A stretch of 64,000 nt of DNA from CAYPNF01 sp964411985 (GTDB lineage: Bacteria; Verrucomicrobiota; Verrucomicrobiia; Limisphaerales; J093): contig CAYPNF010000008.1 in assembly GCA_964411985.1 (NCBI GenBank), positions 159,179 through 223,178 of the forward strand. Direction: 5' to 3'. Positions 8,130 to 15,832 of the stretch are shown in pieces. A program made the translations under genes and the position numbers. How positions within the stretch are numbered: the first letter of the stretch is position 1; every line of letters starts with the position of its first letter. The notes below the pieces were generated by a model. The model ran no database searches, was not told the origin of the DNA, and saw nothing but the letters and a program-made list of their open reading frames with translations.

Positions 8130-10832
8130 TCAGCTGGAGACTAGCTGTCGCAGCACAAAGGGGAGAATCCCACCATGTTGATAATACTCCACCTCGATGG
8201 GGGTATCGATGCGGCAGCGAACCTGAATCTGCTCAGACTGACCGTTAACTCTAGTGATTTGCACCGTGACATCCTGTTGGGGGCGAAGAGCTTGATCCAG
8301 GCCGATGACATCGAACAACTCGGTTCCGTCGAGCTTCAGAGTCTGGGCGGTGGTGCCTTCCTTGAATTGAAGCGGGAGCACCCCCATCCCCACCAGATTG
8401 GATCGGTGGATACGCTCGAAACTCTGGGCTAGTACGACTTTGACGCCGAGCAGGTTGGTTCCTTTTGCGGCCCAGTCGCGCGAGCTTCCTGTGCCGTACT
8501 CCTGTCCCGCTAGGATGATCAGCGGAGTATGGGATGCAGCGTACTTGATCGCTGCGTCGTAGATGCTCAATTTTTCCCCGGTGGGCTGTAGAATGGTGTT
8601 GCCACCTTCCTCACCCTTCAACATCAGGTTCTTGATGCGGACGTTGGCGAAGGTACCGCGAGTCATCACCCTGTCGTTGCCGCGGCGGGAACCGTAACTG
8701 TTGAAATCTTCGAAAGCCACCGAGTGATCCAGCAGGTACTTGCCGGCGGGGGAGGTCTTCTTGATGGCTCCGGCAGGGGATATGTGGTCGGTAGTGACAC
8801 TATCACCAAAGATGGCAAGGGCCCTTGCCTGGCGTATCTCACCGATCACCCCGGGTTGAGAGGAGAATTGCGTGAAGAAAGGAGGCTCCTGGATGTAGGT
8901 GCTCTTCTCGTCCCAAGTATAGACTTCGCCGGTTGACGCGGGGATTTCGTTCCACTTGGGATTTTGGTTCGCGAAGTCCTTGTACAGGCTCGAGAAAACC
9001 TCCGCCTTCAGGGCTTGGGTTATCTGCACGCGGATCTCCTCCAGCGACGGCCAGATATCCTTCAAATAGACGGATTGCCCACCCCTTCCTTTGCCGAGCG
9101 GCTCTTCGGCGAGGTTGATGTCCACTCTCCCTGCCAAGGCGAAAGCGACAACGAGCGGCGGCGACATGAGGAAATTGGCTTTGATGTTCTGATGCACCCG
9201 GGCTTCGAAATTCCGATTCCCAGACAGAACACTGGCTGCCACCAGGTCCCCGTCGACCACCGCTTTCTCAATATCGGCGCGTAGTGGGCCCGAGTTGCCT
9301 ATGCACGTGGCGCACCCATATCCGACCAACTGAAAGCCCAATTGGTCCAGGTATTTCTGAAGGCCGGTCTTTTGAAGGTAGTCGGTCACCACCCGGCTTC
9401 CTGGTGCCAGAGATGACTTGACGGCAGGGTGGGTGGTCAGACCCCGCTCGACGGCCTTTTTCGCAAGCAAGCCAGCAGCGATCATGACACTGGGATTGCT
9501 GGTGTTCGTGCAACTCGTGATGGAGGCAATGAGGACACTGCCGTGTCCAATCTCCGCTGGGATGGATCCCCCAATCTGCCGCTTGGTGGCGCCGAGTTCC
9601 TCAGCCTTCTTGCCGAAGCCATTCTCGTTCACCGGACGGGCAAAGGCAGCCTGAAACTCCTGTTTCAGCTTGGGAAGCTCGATTCGATCTTGAGGCCGCT
9701 TCGGACCTGCGACACTGGAAACCACGGAGCTCAGGTCCAGTTCCAGGTCCGTCGAGTAGTCGATCTGACCTTTGACTGGGATCCCGAACATGCCTTGCGC
9801 GCGGTAATACTTCTCGTAGATCGAGCATTGCTGCTCGCTTCTACCCGTCGCTCTTAGATAGTTCACGCACTCCTGATCGATGGGGAAGAACCCCATCGTG
9901 GCGCCATATTCAGGCGCCATGTTCGCAATCGTGGCTCGGTCCGTGACAGGCAAGGCGGTGGCGCCCGGGCCGTAGAATTCAACGAATTTTCCTACTACCT
10001 TGGCCTTTCGCAACATCTGGGTCAGGGTCAACGCCGCATCTGTGGCCGTGACCCCCTCGCGAAGGCTTCCTGTCAAGTGAACGCCCACAACGTCTGGAGT
10101 GAGGAAATAGACGGGCTGACCTAGCATGCCGGCTTCGGCTTCGATCCCTCCCACGCCCCATCCCACGATGCCGATGCCATTGATCATCGTGGTGTGAGAG
10201 TCCGTCCCCACCAGGGTGTCGGGATAGTAAACTCCGTTGCTGGCGAGCACGCCTTTAGCCAAGTACTCAAGGTTCACCTGGTGGATGATACCAATCCCTG
10301 GGGGAACCACTTTGAAAGTGTTGAAAGCCTGCATGCCCCACTTCAGAAACTGGTAGCGCTCGCGGTTGCGCGAGAACTCAAGCTCCAGGTTCTTGCCGTA
10401 GGAGTCAGAGGAACCGGCGAAATCTACCTGGACTGAGTGGTCTACGACCAAGTCCACGGGAACCAGAGGCTCGATCAGCTTTGGGTTTTTCCCCATGCGC
10501 GCCACCGCCGATCGCATGGCAGCGAGATCCACCAGCAGAGGCACTCCGGTGAAATCCTGCAATACGATCCTCGCGACCACGAAGGGAACCTCTGCCGTTC
10601 TTTCCGCCTTGGGGGCCCAGTTGGCCAACTCACGAACGTTCTGCTCGCTTACCTTCTTTCCGTCGCAGTTGCGGAGCACCGATTCCAAAACCAGTCGGAT
10701 GGAAATGGGTAGACGAGAAATGTTCCCGCCCCCTTTCTTTTCCAAGGCAGGCAGGGAGAAGAACTTGCCGACGGTTCCGCTACCCAAGTCAAGTGTCTGA
10801 AGGGATTGGAAAGGATCGTTTATGTTACTCAT
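8130..10832 (-). CDS. acnA: Aconitate hydratase (AcnA/IRP type)
   Basis: At 900 residues this is a full-length monomeric aconitase, which interconverts citrate and isocitrate in the TCA cycle. The three cluster ligands are present: Cys441 in SCTNTSNP and Cys507 and Cys510 in GCATCIGNSG. Other family marks are the GTDSHTTMING segment and, in the swivel domain, GSSRDWAAKG with the catalytic serine-arginine pair, followed by SFERIHRSNLVGMGVLPL. The layout (domains 1-3, linker, domain 4) matches AcnA/IRP1 rather than AcnB. The gene is alone between the peroxiredoxin and the Gfo/Idh/MocA gene; a -35 TTGACA at 10885-10890 may drive it. Moonlighting RNA binding is known for the family but not shown here. 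Confidence 0.97.
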   Translation of the reverse strand: MSNINDPFQSLQTLDLGSGTVGKFFSLPALEKKGGGNISRLPISIRLVLESVLRNCDGKKVSEQNVRELANWAPKAERTAEVPFVVARIVLQDFTGVPLLVDLAAMRSAVARMGKNPKLIEPLVPVDLVVDHSVQVDFAGSSDSYGKNLELEFSRNRERYQFLKWGMQAFNTFKVVPPGIGIIHQVNLEYLAKGVLASNGVYYPDTLVGTDSHTTMINGIGIVGWGVGGIEAEAGMLGQPVYFLTPDVVGVHLTGSLREGVTATDAALTLTQMLRKAKVVGKFVEFYGPGATALPVTDRATIANMAPEYGATMGFFPIDQECVNYLRATGRSEQQCSIYEKYYRAQGMFGIPVKGQIDYSTDLELDLSSVVSSVAGPKRPQDRIELPKLKQEFQAAFARPVNENGFGKKAEELGATKRQIGGSIPAEIGHGSVLIASITSCTNTSNPSVMIAAGLLAKKAVERGLTTHPAVKSSLAPGSRVVTDYLQKTGLQKYLDQLGFQLVGYGCATCIGNSGPLRADIEKAVVDGDLVAASVLSGNRNFEARVHQNIKANFLMSPPLVVAFALAGRVDINLAEEPLGKGRGGQSVYLKDIWPSLEEIRVQITQALKAEVFSSLYKDFANQNPKWNEIPASTGEVYTWDEKSTYIQEPPFFTQFSSQPGVIGEIRQARALAIFGDSVTTDHISPAGAIKKTSPAGKYLLDHSVAFEDFNSYGSRRGNDRVMTRGTFANVRIKNLMLKGEEGGNTILQPTGEKLSIYDAAIKYAASHTPLIILAGQEYGTGSSRDWAAKGTNLLGVKVVLAQSFERIHRSNLVGMGVLPLQFKEGTTAQTLKLDGTELFDVIGLDQALRPQQDVTVQITRVNGQSEQIQVRCRIDTPIEVEYYQHGGILPFVLRQLVSS

Positions 10833-10861
10833 ACAATCAAGTAGTCAAGCGATTGGAAGGG

Positions 10862-10890
10862 AGGATGGGGAATCCGGGATAGCGTGTCAA
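10862..10890 (-). promoter_or_regulatory. Possible aconitase promoter
   Basis: A perfect minus-strand TTGACA (10885-10890) is followed after 17 bases by CATCCT (10862-10867), only three of six to the -10 consensus. The transcript leader would be about 23 bases. Confidence 0.3.
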
Positions 10891-11054
10891 GCAAGGCTGG
10901 TTGCGCTGGGGATGCCAGCAATGGCCCAATTCTCAATACTGTTAAAAATAGGCTAGGCTGGGAGCTATAAGAGCCAGCCAGGTGGCGCCCCAAAACCAAC
11001 TCGGGAGGGGTGGAACTAAATCCACTCCCCCCTCTGCAGCGAACATCTTTGAAC

Positions 11055-11534
11055 TCAGCCGAGCTTAGAGAGCGTTGCCTGAATCGCGGTAAAATTCGGA
11101 AGATCCTTTGGAGTGGGAGTCTGCTCGCTGTACTGAATGACACCCTGCTTGTCGATGACGAAGGCCGCGCGTGCCGAAGTGGCGCCGAAACCGAGCAGAT
11201 CGGGCAGCAGCACGCCGTACGCTTCGGCAGTCTTCTTATTCAGATCGCTGGCCAAACGGATGCCGATCTTCTCCTTTTGGGCCCAAGCCTCTTGGGCAAA
11301 CGGACTGTCCACACTGATGCCGATCACCTCGGCGTTCAGTCCCGCGTAAACCTTCAGGCCTCCCGTGACATCGCACAACTCCTGCGTGCACACGCCGGTG
11401 AAGGCCAGAGGGAAGAAGAGAATGAGCGTATTCTTCTTCCCATAATTATCGCTCAACTTCACTTCGGATACGCCTGTGGCGTTCTTGGATTTTAGGGTGA
11501 AATCGGGGGCTTTGGAACCGACAGCAATAGGCAT
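11055..11534 (-). CDS. Peroxiredoxin with CxxxxC active site (AhpC/TSA family)
   Basis: The 159-residue thioredoxin-fold protein has the peroxidatic motif FPLAFTGVCTQELC. Cys49 is the peroxidatic residue, and Cys54 five positions later is where Prx Q/BCP-type enzymes carry their resolving cysteine, so an atypical one-subunit disulfide is likely. It should reduce H2O2 or organic peroxides in the cytoplasm using a thioredoxin-like donor. There is no signal peptide. It is monocistronic with a strong promoter at 11604-11632 and a leader of about 63 bases. No OxyR/PerR site could be identified. Membership of the AhpE or BCP branch cannot be decided by eye. Confidence 0.92.
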   Translation of the reverse strand: MPIAVGSKAPDFTLKSKNATGVSEVKLSDNYGKKNTLILFFPLAFTGVCTQELCDVTGGLKVYAGLNAEVIGISVDSPFAQEAWAQKEKIGIRLASDLNKKTAEAYGVLLPDLLGFGATSARAAFVIDKQGVIQYSEQTPTPKDLPNFTAIQATLSKLG

Positions 11535-11603
11535 ATGTTTCGATGGAACAATTAGTTACAACTTCTAACAGGTAAAACAGGCTGTAAACCTGACAATGCG
11601 CCT

Positions 11604-11632
11604 TCTATACTCTTCCTAAGCACTTATGTCAA
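11604..11632 (-). promoter_or_regulatory. Strong sigma-70-type promoter for the peroxiredoxin gene
   Basis: On the minus strand a perfect TTGACA (11627-11632) is followed by exactly 17 bases and TATAGA (11604-11609, four of six). It is the closest match to the housekeeping consensus that I found in the window and points at the peroxiredoxin start at 11534. Confidence 0.65.
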
Positions 11633-11812
11633 ATGACGGCTCTCGGCTTAGGGTGCAGTTTTCGGCTGTCATGGCCACCGTTTCGGAGCCGGCGCTGTGT
11701 GGATTCCCTTGAAGCATCGGAGGGACCCAGCGTTTGCCCGGGTGCGCAAAAGAAAGAGTTTGAATTTCGCCTAGAATCGCTCAGGTTATGGGCAAATCTC
11801 AAAAGGGAAAAT

Positions 11813-12610
11813 ATGCAAGTCCGTTCCAGCAGTCGTGTCGGCTTTACGCTCATCGAACTCCTGGTCGTGATTGCCATTATCGCCATTCTTGCCGGAATGC
11901 TCCTGCCAGCCTTGGGGAAGGCCAAGGATAAGGGACAGCGGATCTCCTGCATGAACAGTCTCAAGCAAATCAGTTTGTACGTGCAGTTCTACACGGACGA
12001 GAATAAGGACACCTACCCGGCGCATCGTAATCATGGGATGACTACCGCGGACGCAGGCCCTTCGATGACGAACTGGTGGGGGACGACCATTCTGGGTTAC
12101 GCAAACAACCAGTCCAATCTGTTCCGTTGCCCCTCGATCAAGGGTAAACGGCTCGATAACGGAGTGAAATGGGAGTGGAGATTCGACCCGCATTTTGTTG
12201 GCTACGGGATGAACACCTTTTTCCTGGCCCTCTGGCCCTATGCTGGGGACAGCGTGACGGTGGCTGGAGTGGCCTTCGAAACCAAGCCCTGGTTCAAACG
12301 CACCTCGATTGTCCGACCGGCAGACAACATGCTGGTGGGCGACAGTATGCCCAAAGCGGATGGCACCTGGAGCAGCAGCATGTGGTGGCCTGCGTCTTGC
12401 ATGGATGCCAAACTGAGTACAACGAAGGGATTTGAAGGGATGGATTGCATCCGACATCGCGACACAGGCGTCCTGGTCTTCAATGATGGTCACGCCGAGG
12501 CCCGCAAGTCGGCCAACATCAATCCCCCCATGGATCCCTACTCCGGCAACGCCAAGGCCATTATCAACTCCAGGTACTGGGATCCGCTCCAGAGGGGCGG
12601 GGATCGGTAG
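11813..12610 (+). CDS. Prepilin-type N-terminal cleavage/methylation, H-X9-DG protein
   Basis: The 265-residue protein opens with a type IV pilin-like leader: Gly10 then FTLIELLVVIAIIAILAGMLLPAL, the site for prepilin peptidase, with the glutamate at mature position 5. Near the C-terminus RHRDTGVLVFNDGHAE is the H-X9-DG motif of the large pseudopilin-like families expanded in Planctomycetes and Verrucomicrobiota. The start at 11813 is supported by an AAGGGAA ribosome site just upstream; the longer frame to 11633 is not. The protein should sit in the inner membrane or a pseudopilus. The AXE-like esterase follows 63 bases later. The role of the family is not established. Confidence 0.92.
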   Translation: MQVRSSSRVGFTLIELLVVIAIIAILAGMLLPALGKAKDKGQRISCMNSLKQISLYVQFYTDENKDTYPAHRNHGMTTADAGPSMTNWWGTTILGYANNQSNLFRCPSIKGKRLDNGVKWEWRFDPHFVGYGMNTFFLALWPYAGDSVTVAGVAFETKPWFKRTSIVRPADNMLVGDSMPKADGTWSSSMWWPASCMDAKLSTTKGFEGMDCIRHRDTGVLVFNDGHAEARKSANINPPMDPYSGNAKAIINSRYWDPLQRGGDR

Positions 12611-12673
12611 GAACGTTTCGTCTGTCGTTTCGTGTTTGCGTTGGCCTCGGTCTTGGTCGTATTACTGCGGCCC

Positions 12674-14005
12674 ATGAACCAGCATTGCTTTTCGTATCCC
12701 TTTCGCCAGAAGTTCTGCAGACTCTCGTGGGCTTCTGGCATCGTCTCGGTCTACTTCTCCCTTCTCCTCCAAGCGCAAGACCTGAGCGTATTGCCGGACC
12801 ACTCCGACGGCATCTATCAGTCAGGAGAACAAATCGTTTGGAACGTCGAACTCAAAGGCGCTAGTTCCTCTGAGCTCAGCTATGTTGTGAAGCGCGGGGG
12901 ACTCAATGTGGCGGAGCAGGGGAAATTGGCGTTGCACGACGGGAAGGCTCAACTCGGCACTCGCTCCGATACGCCAGGCTGGCTTCTGGTCGAGGTGAGC
13001 GGCCCTTCCGCTGCGAATCAGCCTATGAAGGCTCTGGGCGGGGCGTTGGTCGACCCCTCCAAGATTCAGCCCGCCCGTCCGCGCCCCAAGGACTTCGATG
13101 CCTTCTGGAAGGCAAAACTGAAGGAGCTATCTCTGGTTCCGATGCACCCCCGGGTCACTCCCGGTGATTCGGGGAAACCTGGTATCGACTATTCGCAGAT
13201 CACCATGGACAACATTCGCGGTACCTTGATCCGCGGCCAACTTGCCCGGCCCAAAGAAGGCAGGAAACTGCCGGCGATGCTCATCGTGCAATGGGCGGGA
13301 GTCTACGGCCTGCAGAAGAACTGGGTGACCGACCGCGCGGCGGAGGGTTGGCTCGTCTTGAATATCAGCGCCCATGATCTGCCGATTGACAAGCCTGAGT
13401 CGTTTTATCAGGAGCAATCCAAGGGCGCCTTGAATGACTACCCTGGCATCGGGAACAGTGACCGGGAAACAAGCTATTTCCTGCGCATGTACCTTTCTTG
13501 CTATCGGGGGGCGCAGTATCTGGCAAAACGGCGCGATTGGGATGGCCGGACTCTCGTGGTGACGGGGGGGAGTCAAGGCGGACTGCAATCCTTCGTGACA
13601 GCTGCACTCCATCCGAAGATTACCGCCGTGCTCGCGAATGTTCCTGCTGGCTGCGACCTGCTAGGGCCTGAGGCGGGTCGACTTCCGGGATGGCCGATGT
13701 GGTATTTCAAGGTGGATGGGAAGAACGACGCAAAGGTGCGGGAGACCGCCAGCTACTTCGACGTGGTGAATTTTGCTTCCAGAGTGAAATGCCCCGTGCT
13801 CGTGGGGGTGGGCTTGATCGATACCGTTTGTCCATCGCCGGGCATTTGGGCTGCGTGTAACCAGTTGAAAGGGCCCAAAGAGATCGTAATGCTCCCGAAT
13901 GGGGAACACGGCGAGAAGAAGGGGTCCCACGCGGCCTACTACGCCAGGTTTGGCGCTTGGAAGGACGCGCTGGTCAAAGGAAAGCCCGCGCCGTTGTCCA
14001 AGTAG
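12674..14005 (+). CDS. Secreted acetylxylan esterase/cephalosporin-C deacetylase-like hydrolase
   Basis: The 443-residue protein begins with a hydrophobic segment (about residues 19-34), a signal peptide. A small beta-sandwich (about 40-125) precedes an alpha/beta-hydrolase domain of the AXE1 type. The nucleophile elbow is GGSQGG with Ser300, the acid is probably Asp383 in GLIDTVCPSP, and the histidine lies in PNGEHG (His412). AXE1 enzymes remove acetyl groups from xylan or xylo-oligosaccharides, which suits the GH62 and glucuronate genes nearby. The ATG at 12674 is preferred because it gives a compact signal peptide. Substrate not proven; related plant-polymer esterases share this fold. Confidence 0.82.
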   Translation: MNQHCFSYPFRQKFCRLSWASGIVSVYFSLLLQAQDLSVLPDHSDGIYQSGEQIVWNVELKGASSSELSYVVKRGGLNVAEQGKLALHDGKAQLGTRSDTPGWLLVEVSGPSAANQPMKALGGALVDPSKIQPARPRPKDFDAFWKAKLKELSLVPMHPRVTPGDSGKPGIDYSQITMDNIRGTLIRGQLARPKEGRKLPAMLIVQWAGVYGLQKNWVTDRAAEGWLVLNISAHDLPIDKPESFYQEQSKGALNDYPGIGNSDRETSYFLRMYLSCYRGAQYLAKRRDWDGRTLVVTGGSQGGLQSFVTAALHPKITAVLANVPAGCDLLGPEAGRLPGWPMWYFKVDGKNDAKVRETASYFDVVNFASRVKCPVLVGVGLIDTVCPSPGIWAACNQLKGPKEIVMLPNGEHGEKKGSHAAYYARFGAWKDALVKGKPAPLSK

Positions 14006-14030
14006 ATCCGAAGTAATCTTTGGGCTGAAC

Positions 14031-14846
14031 TCAGGGCTTCAGGCTCTTCTTCAGGTACTCCAGGCTTCGTGTTGCGATGGCTTGCGGACCCTCTTCGAAG
14101 TTGAAGACCTCAACCGAGACATAGCCCCCGTAACCAACTTCACGGAGAGCCCTGAGGATCGGGACAAAATCAACCTCCCCGAAACCCGGCCCCTTCAGGT
14201 TCTTGTCATTGGCATGGAAGTAAGCGAAGTCCGGATAGGACGCCCGGATGATGTCAGGAATCGGGGCTCCTTCCGAGGACATGGCTTTGACATCGAGGAT
14301 GATCTTGAGCGCGGTGGACTGGGCGCGCTTGGTCAATGCTAAGGCGTCTGCGGCAGTGTTGAGAAAGTCGGTTTCCACCGGTGCGAGTGGCTCCAGGCAG
14401 ATCGTGACCTGGCGATCCTCGGCCTTCTTGATTGCACTTCGAAGGACCTCCAAGGCAAAAGCGGAGGCCTGTTCCATGGAGACCCCCGGCAGCAGGTTGC
14501 GCTGTTTGGGGGACCCTACCACGATGAAACTTCCTCCGATATCGGCACAGAAATCGACCAGGTCGACGAAGTACGCCGATGTTCGGTTCCGCACCTCGGG
14601 ATCTGGAGAAGTCAGGTAGAGTCCTGCCGTTTTCACGAGGACCCAGTGGATTCCTGATACCGCAATCCCCGCTCGCTTCGCCGAATCCCGAATCTCCCTT
14701 CGTTGGGAGGCACCCATGAGGTTGACTGAGTCTGCCAGGGTGAAAGGTGCGACCTCCACTGCGTCATACCCGGCTTGGGCTGCGAAGGCGAAGACATCCT
14801 CGATTTTCCAGCCCGCGAAGATCTCGTTGCAAATAGCGAATTTCAT
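14031..14846 (-). CDS. Sugar phosphate isomerase/epimerase-like TIM barrel (AP endonuclease 2 fold)
   Basis: The 271-residue protein is a complete xylose-isomerase-like TIM barrel. Metal-site segments appear in order: ICLEPLAPVET (Glu), KIILDVKAMS (Asp), YFHANDKN (His) and YVSVEVFNFE (Glu). Members include hydroxypyruvate isomerase, tagatose epimerases and inosose dehydratases; the sequence does not discriminate. No signal peptide, so it is cytoplasmic. It converges with the esterase gene (25-base gap) and diverges from the sigma factor gene; an 11-base palindrome at 14864-14874 lies between the two starts. A sugar-catabolic role is inferred from family and context. Confidence 0.85.
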   Translation of the reverse strand: MKFAICNEIFAGWKIEDVFAFAAQAGYDAVEVAPFTLADSVNLMGASQRREIRDSAKRAGIAVSGIHWVLVKTAGLYLTSPDPEVRNRTSAYFVDLVDFCADIGGSFIVVGSPKQRNLLPGVSMEQASAFALEVLRSAIKKAEDRQVTICLEPLAPVETDFLNTAADALALTKRAQSTALKIILDVKAMSSEGAPIPDIIRASYPDFAYFHANDKNLKGPGFGEVDFVPILRALREVGYGGYVSVEVFNFEEGPQAIATRSLEYLKKSLKP

Positions 14847-14863
14847 GGTTGAGACCTAATTGT

Positions 14864-14874
14864 ATCGGACCGAT
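14864..14874. promoter_or_regulatory. Palindrome in a divergent intergenic region (possible operator)
   Basis: ATCGG-A-CCGAT is a perfect inverted repeat 18 bases above the sugar isomerase start and 82 bases before the sigma factor start. Its place suggests an operator, but it is short enough to arise by chance. Confidence 0.3.
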
Positions 14875-14955
14875 CTTTGTAACGCCAGCTCCGTCGCTTG
14901 AGCGTGACATTCGTTCTTGGTCTGTGTCAGAATAAGCGTGGAATCAACGGTAACC

Positions 14956-15570
14956 ATGGCTGATTACTCTGACAACGCCGCGCCGCGGGTGGGGAAGCAT
15001 GTTTGGGAGACAAGCGGTTTTGCTGCGGTCTACGAGGAGCATGCCCAGGCGATCTACTACTTGACCCTACGCCTGCTGAGTGACCCGGTGATGGCCCAGG
15101 ATGCCACGCACGACGTCTTCCTGAAGGCTTACCGCAAGATGGGCCAGTTCCGCGGAGATTCAGCGTTGCGCACTTGGCTGTATCGCATAGCCATCAACCA
15201 TTGCCGGAATCTCCAACAGTCCTGGCATCAACGCACTATGGTGTCCAACGCGGATGAGTCCATCTGGGAGCTGACTCCGGCGAGTACAGACAGCCCGCTG
15301 CGGGTGCTCGAGATCAAGGAGCTAGGGGAACGGATCCAGAAGACGATGGAGGGTCTCTCCGAGGAGTATCGGCTTCTGTTGTTGCTCGTGGCGGATGAGA
15401 AACTGAGCTACGATGAGGTCGCGGACCTTACCGGGCAGAGTCCTGACGCCGTCCGAGGCAAACTGCATCGGGCGAGAAAGGCCTTTGCCGCCCGTTTCCA
15501 GTCTTCCGCTGAAGATCGCATGAACCCAACGCGCCCCAACCTTCGGACCCAACCTCGGGACTTATCCTGA
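14956..15570 (+). CDS. ECF-type sigma-70 family RNA polymerase sigma factor
   Basis: The 204-residue protein has region 2 (about residues 20-90, with AQDATHDVFLKAYRKM and FRGDSALRTWLYRIAINHCRN) and region 4 (about 120-185, with EEYRLLLLLVADEKLSYDEVADLTGQS and GKLHRARKAF). It lacks regions 1 and 3, so it belongs to the ECF group. I use the ATG at 14956; open frame continues upstream through alternative codons. The last 18 residues, past region 4, repeat the N-terminal peptide of the next gene (see the duplication at 15509-15616). It is followed at once by a 78-residue protein and a Ycf46-like ATPase, probably in one transcript. No zinc-finger anti-sigma is present. Confidence 0.92.
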   Translation: MADYSDNAAPRVGKHVWETSGFAAVYEEHAQAIYYLTLRLLSDPVMAQDATHDVFLKAYRKMGQFRGDSALRTWLYRIAINHCRNLQQSWHQRTMVSNADESIWELTPASTDSPLRVLEIKELGERIQKTMEGLSEEYRLLLLLVADEKLSYDEVADLTGQSPDAVRGKLHRARKAFAARFQSSAEDRMNPTRPNLRTQPRDLS

Positions 15571-15616
15571 AGATCGCATGAACCCGAAACGACCCATCAT
15601 CCGGACCCAACAAAAG
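15509..15616 (+). repeat. Imperfect direct duplication, 58-base period, at the sigma/small-gene junction
   Basis: CTGAAGATCGCATGAACCC occurs exactly at 15509-15527 and 15567-15585, and similarity continues for ~30 bases (to CGGACCCAAC in both). Copy 1 lies inside the end of the sigma gene, copy 2 spans the start of the next gene. Because 58 is not a multiple of 3, the copies are read in different frames of the window, yet each gives the same peptide pattern (MNP.RP..RTQ). Confidence 0.85.
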
Positions 15617-15814
15617 GCGGCCGAAACGCAACAGACTTCGGCAGGGCAGGAGACGCAAAAGCAATCGGCGCATGTGTTTCAGCAGGCTGAAGACGTCTTG
15701 CGCGCGGATTGTGCGCAGATACCTGTGCCGGAGGCGGTCAAGGAGCGCTTGAAGGCATCGATCGAGAAGGAAGCGCCGCCCGCGCCATGGTGGAAGCGAA
15801 TCTTTGGCGCGTGA
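15578..15814 (+). CDS. Small hypothetical protein, possible anti-sigma remnant
   Basis: The 78-residue protein has a Gln/Thr-rich N-terminal third and a C-terminal part with a single Cys (RADCAQIPVPEAVKERLKAS) ending in WWKRIFGA. It has no transmembrane helix. The C-terminal segment looks like the tail that follows the zinc-binding part of short anti-sigma factors, but the HxxxCxxC motif is absent. It starts 7 bases after the sigma gene and ends 18 bases before the ATPase gene, so co-transcription is likely. The start region duplicates the end of the sigma gene. A role in sigma control is inference from position only. Confidence 0.6.
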   Translation: MNPKRPIIRTQQKAAETQQTSAGQETQKQSAHVFQQAEDVLRADCAQIPVPEAVKERLKASIEKEAPPAPWWKRIFGA

Positions 15815-15832
15815 TCCAACTGAGGAGAGCCC

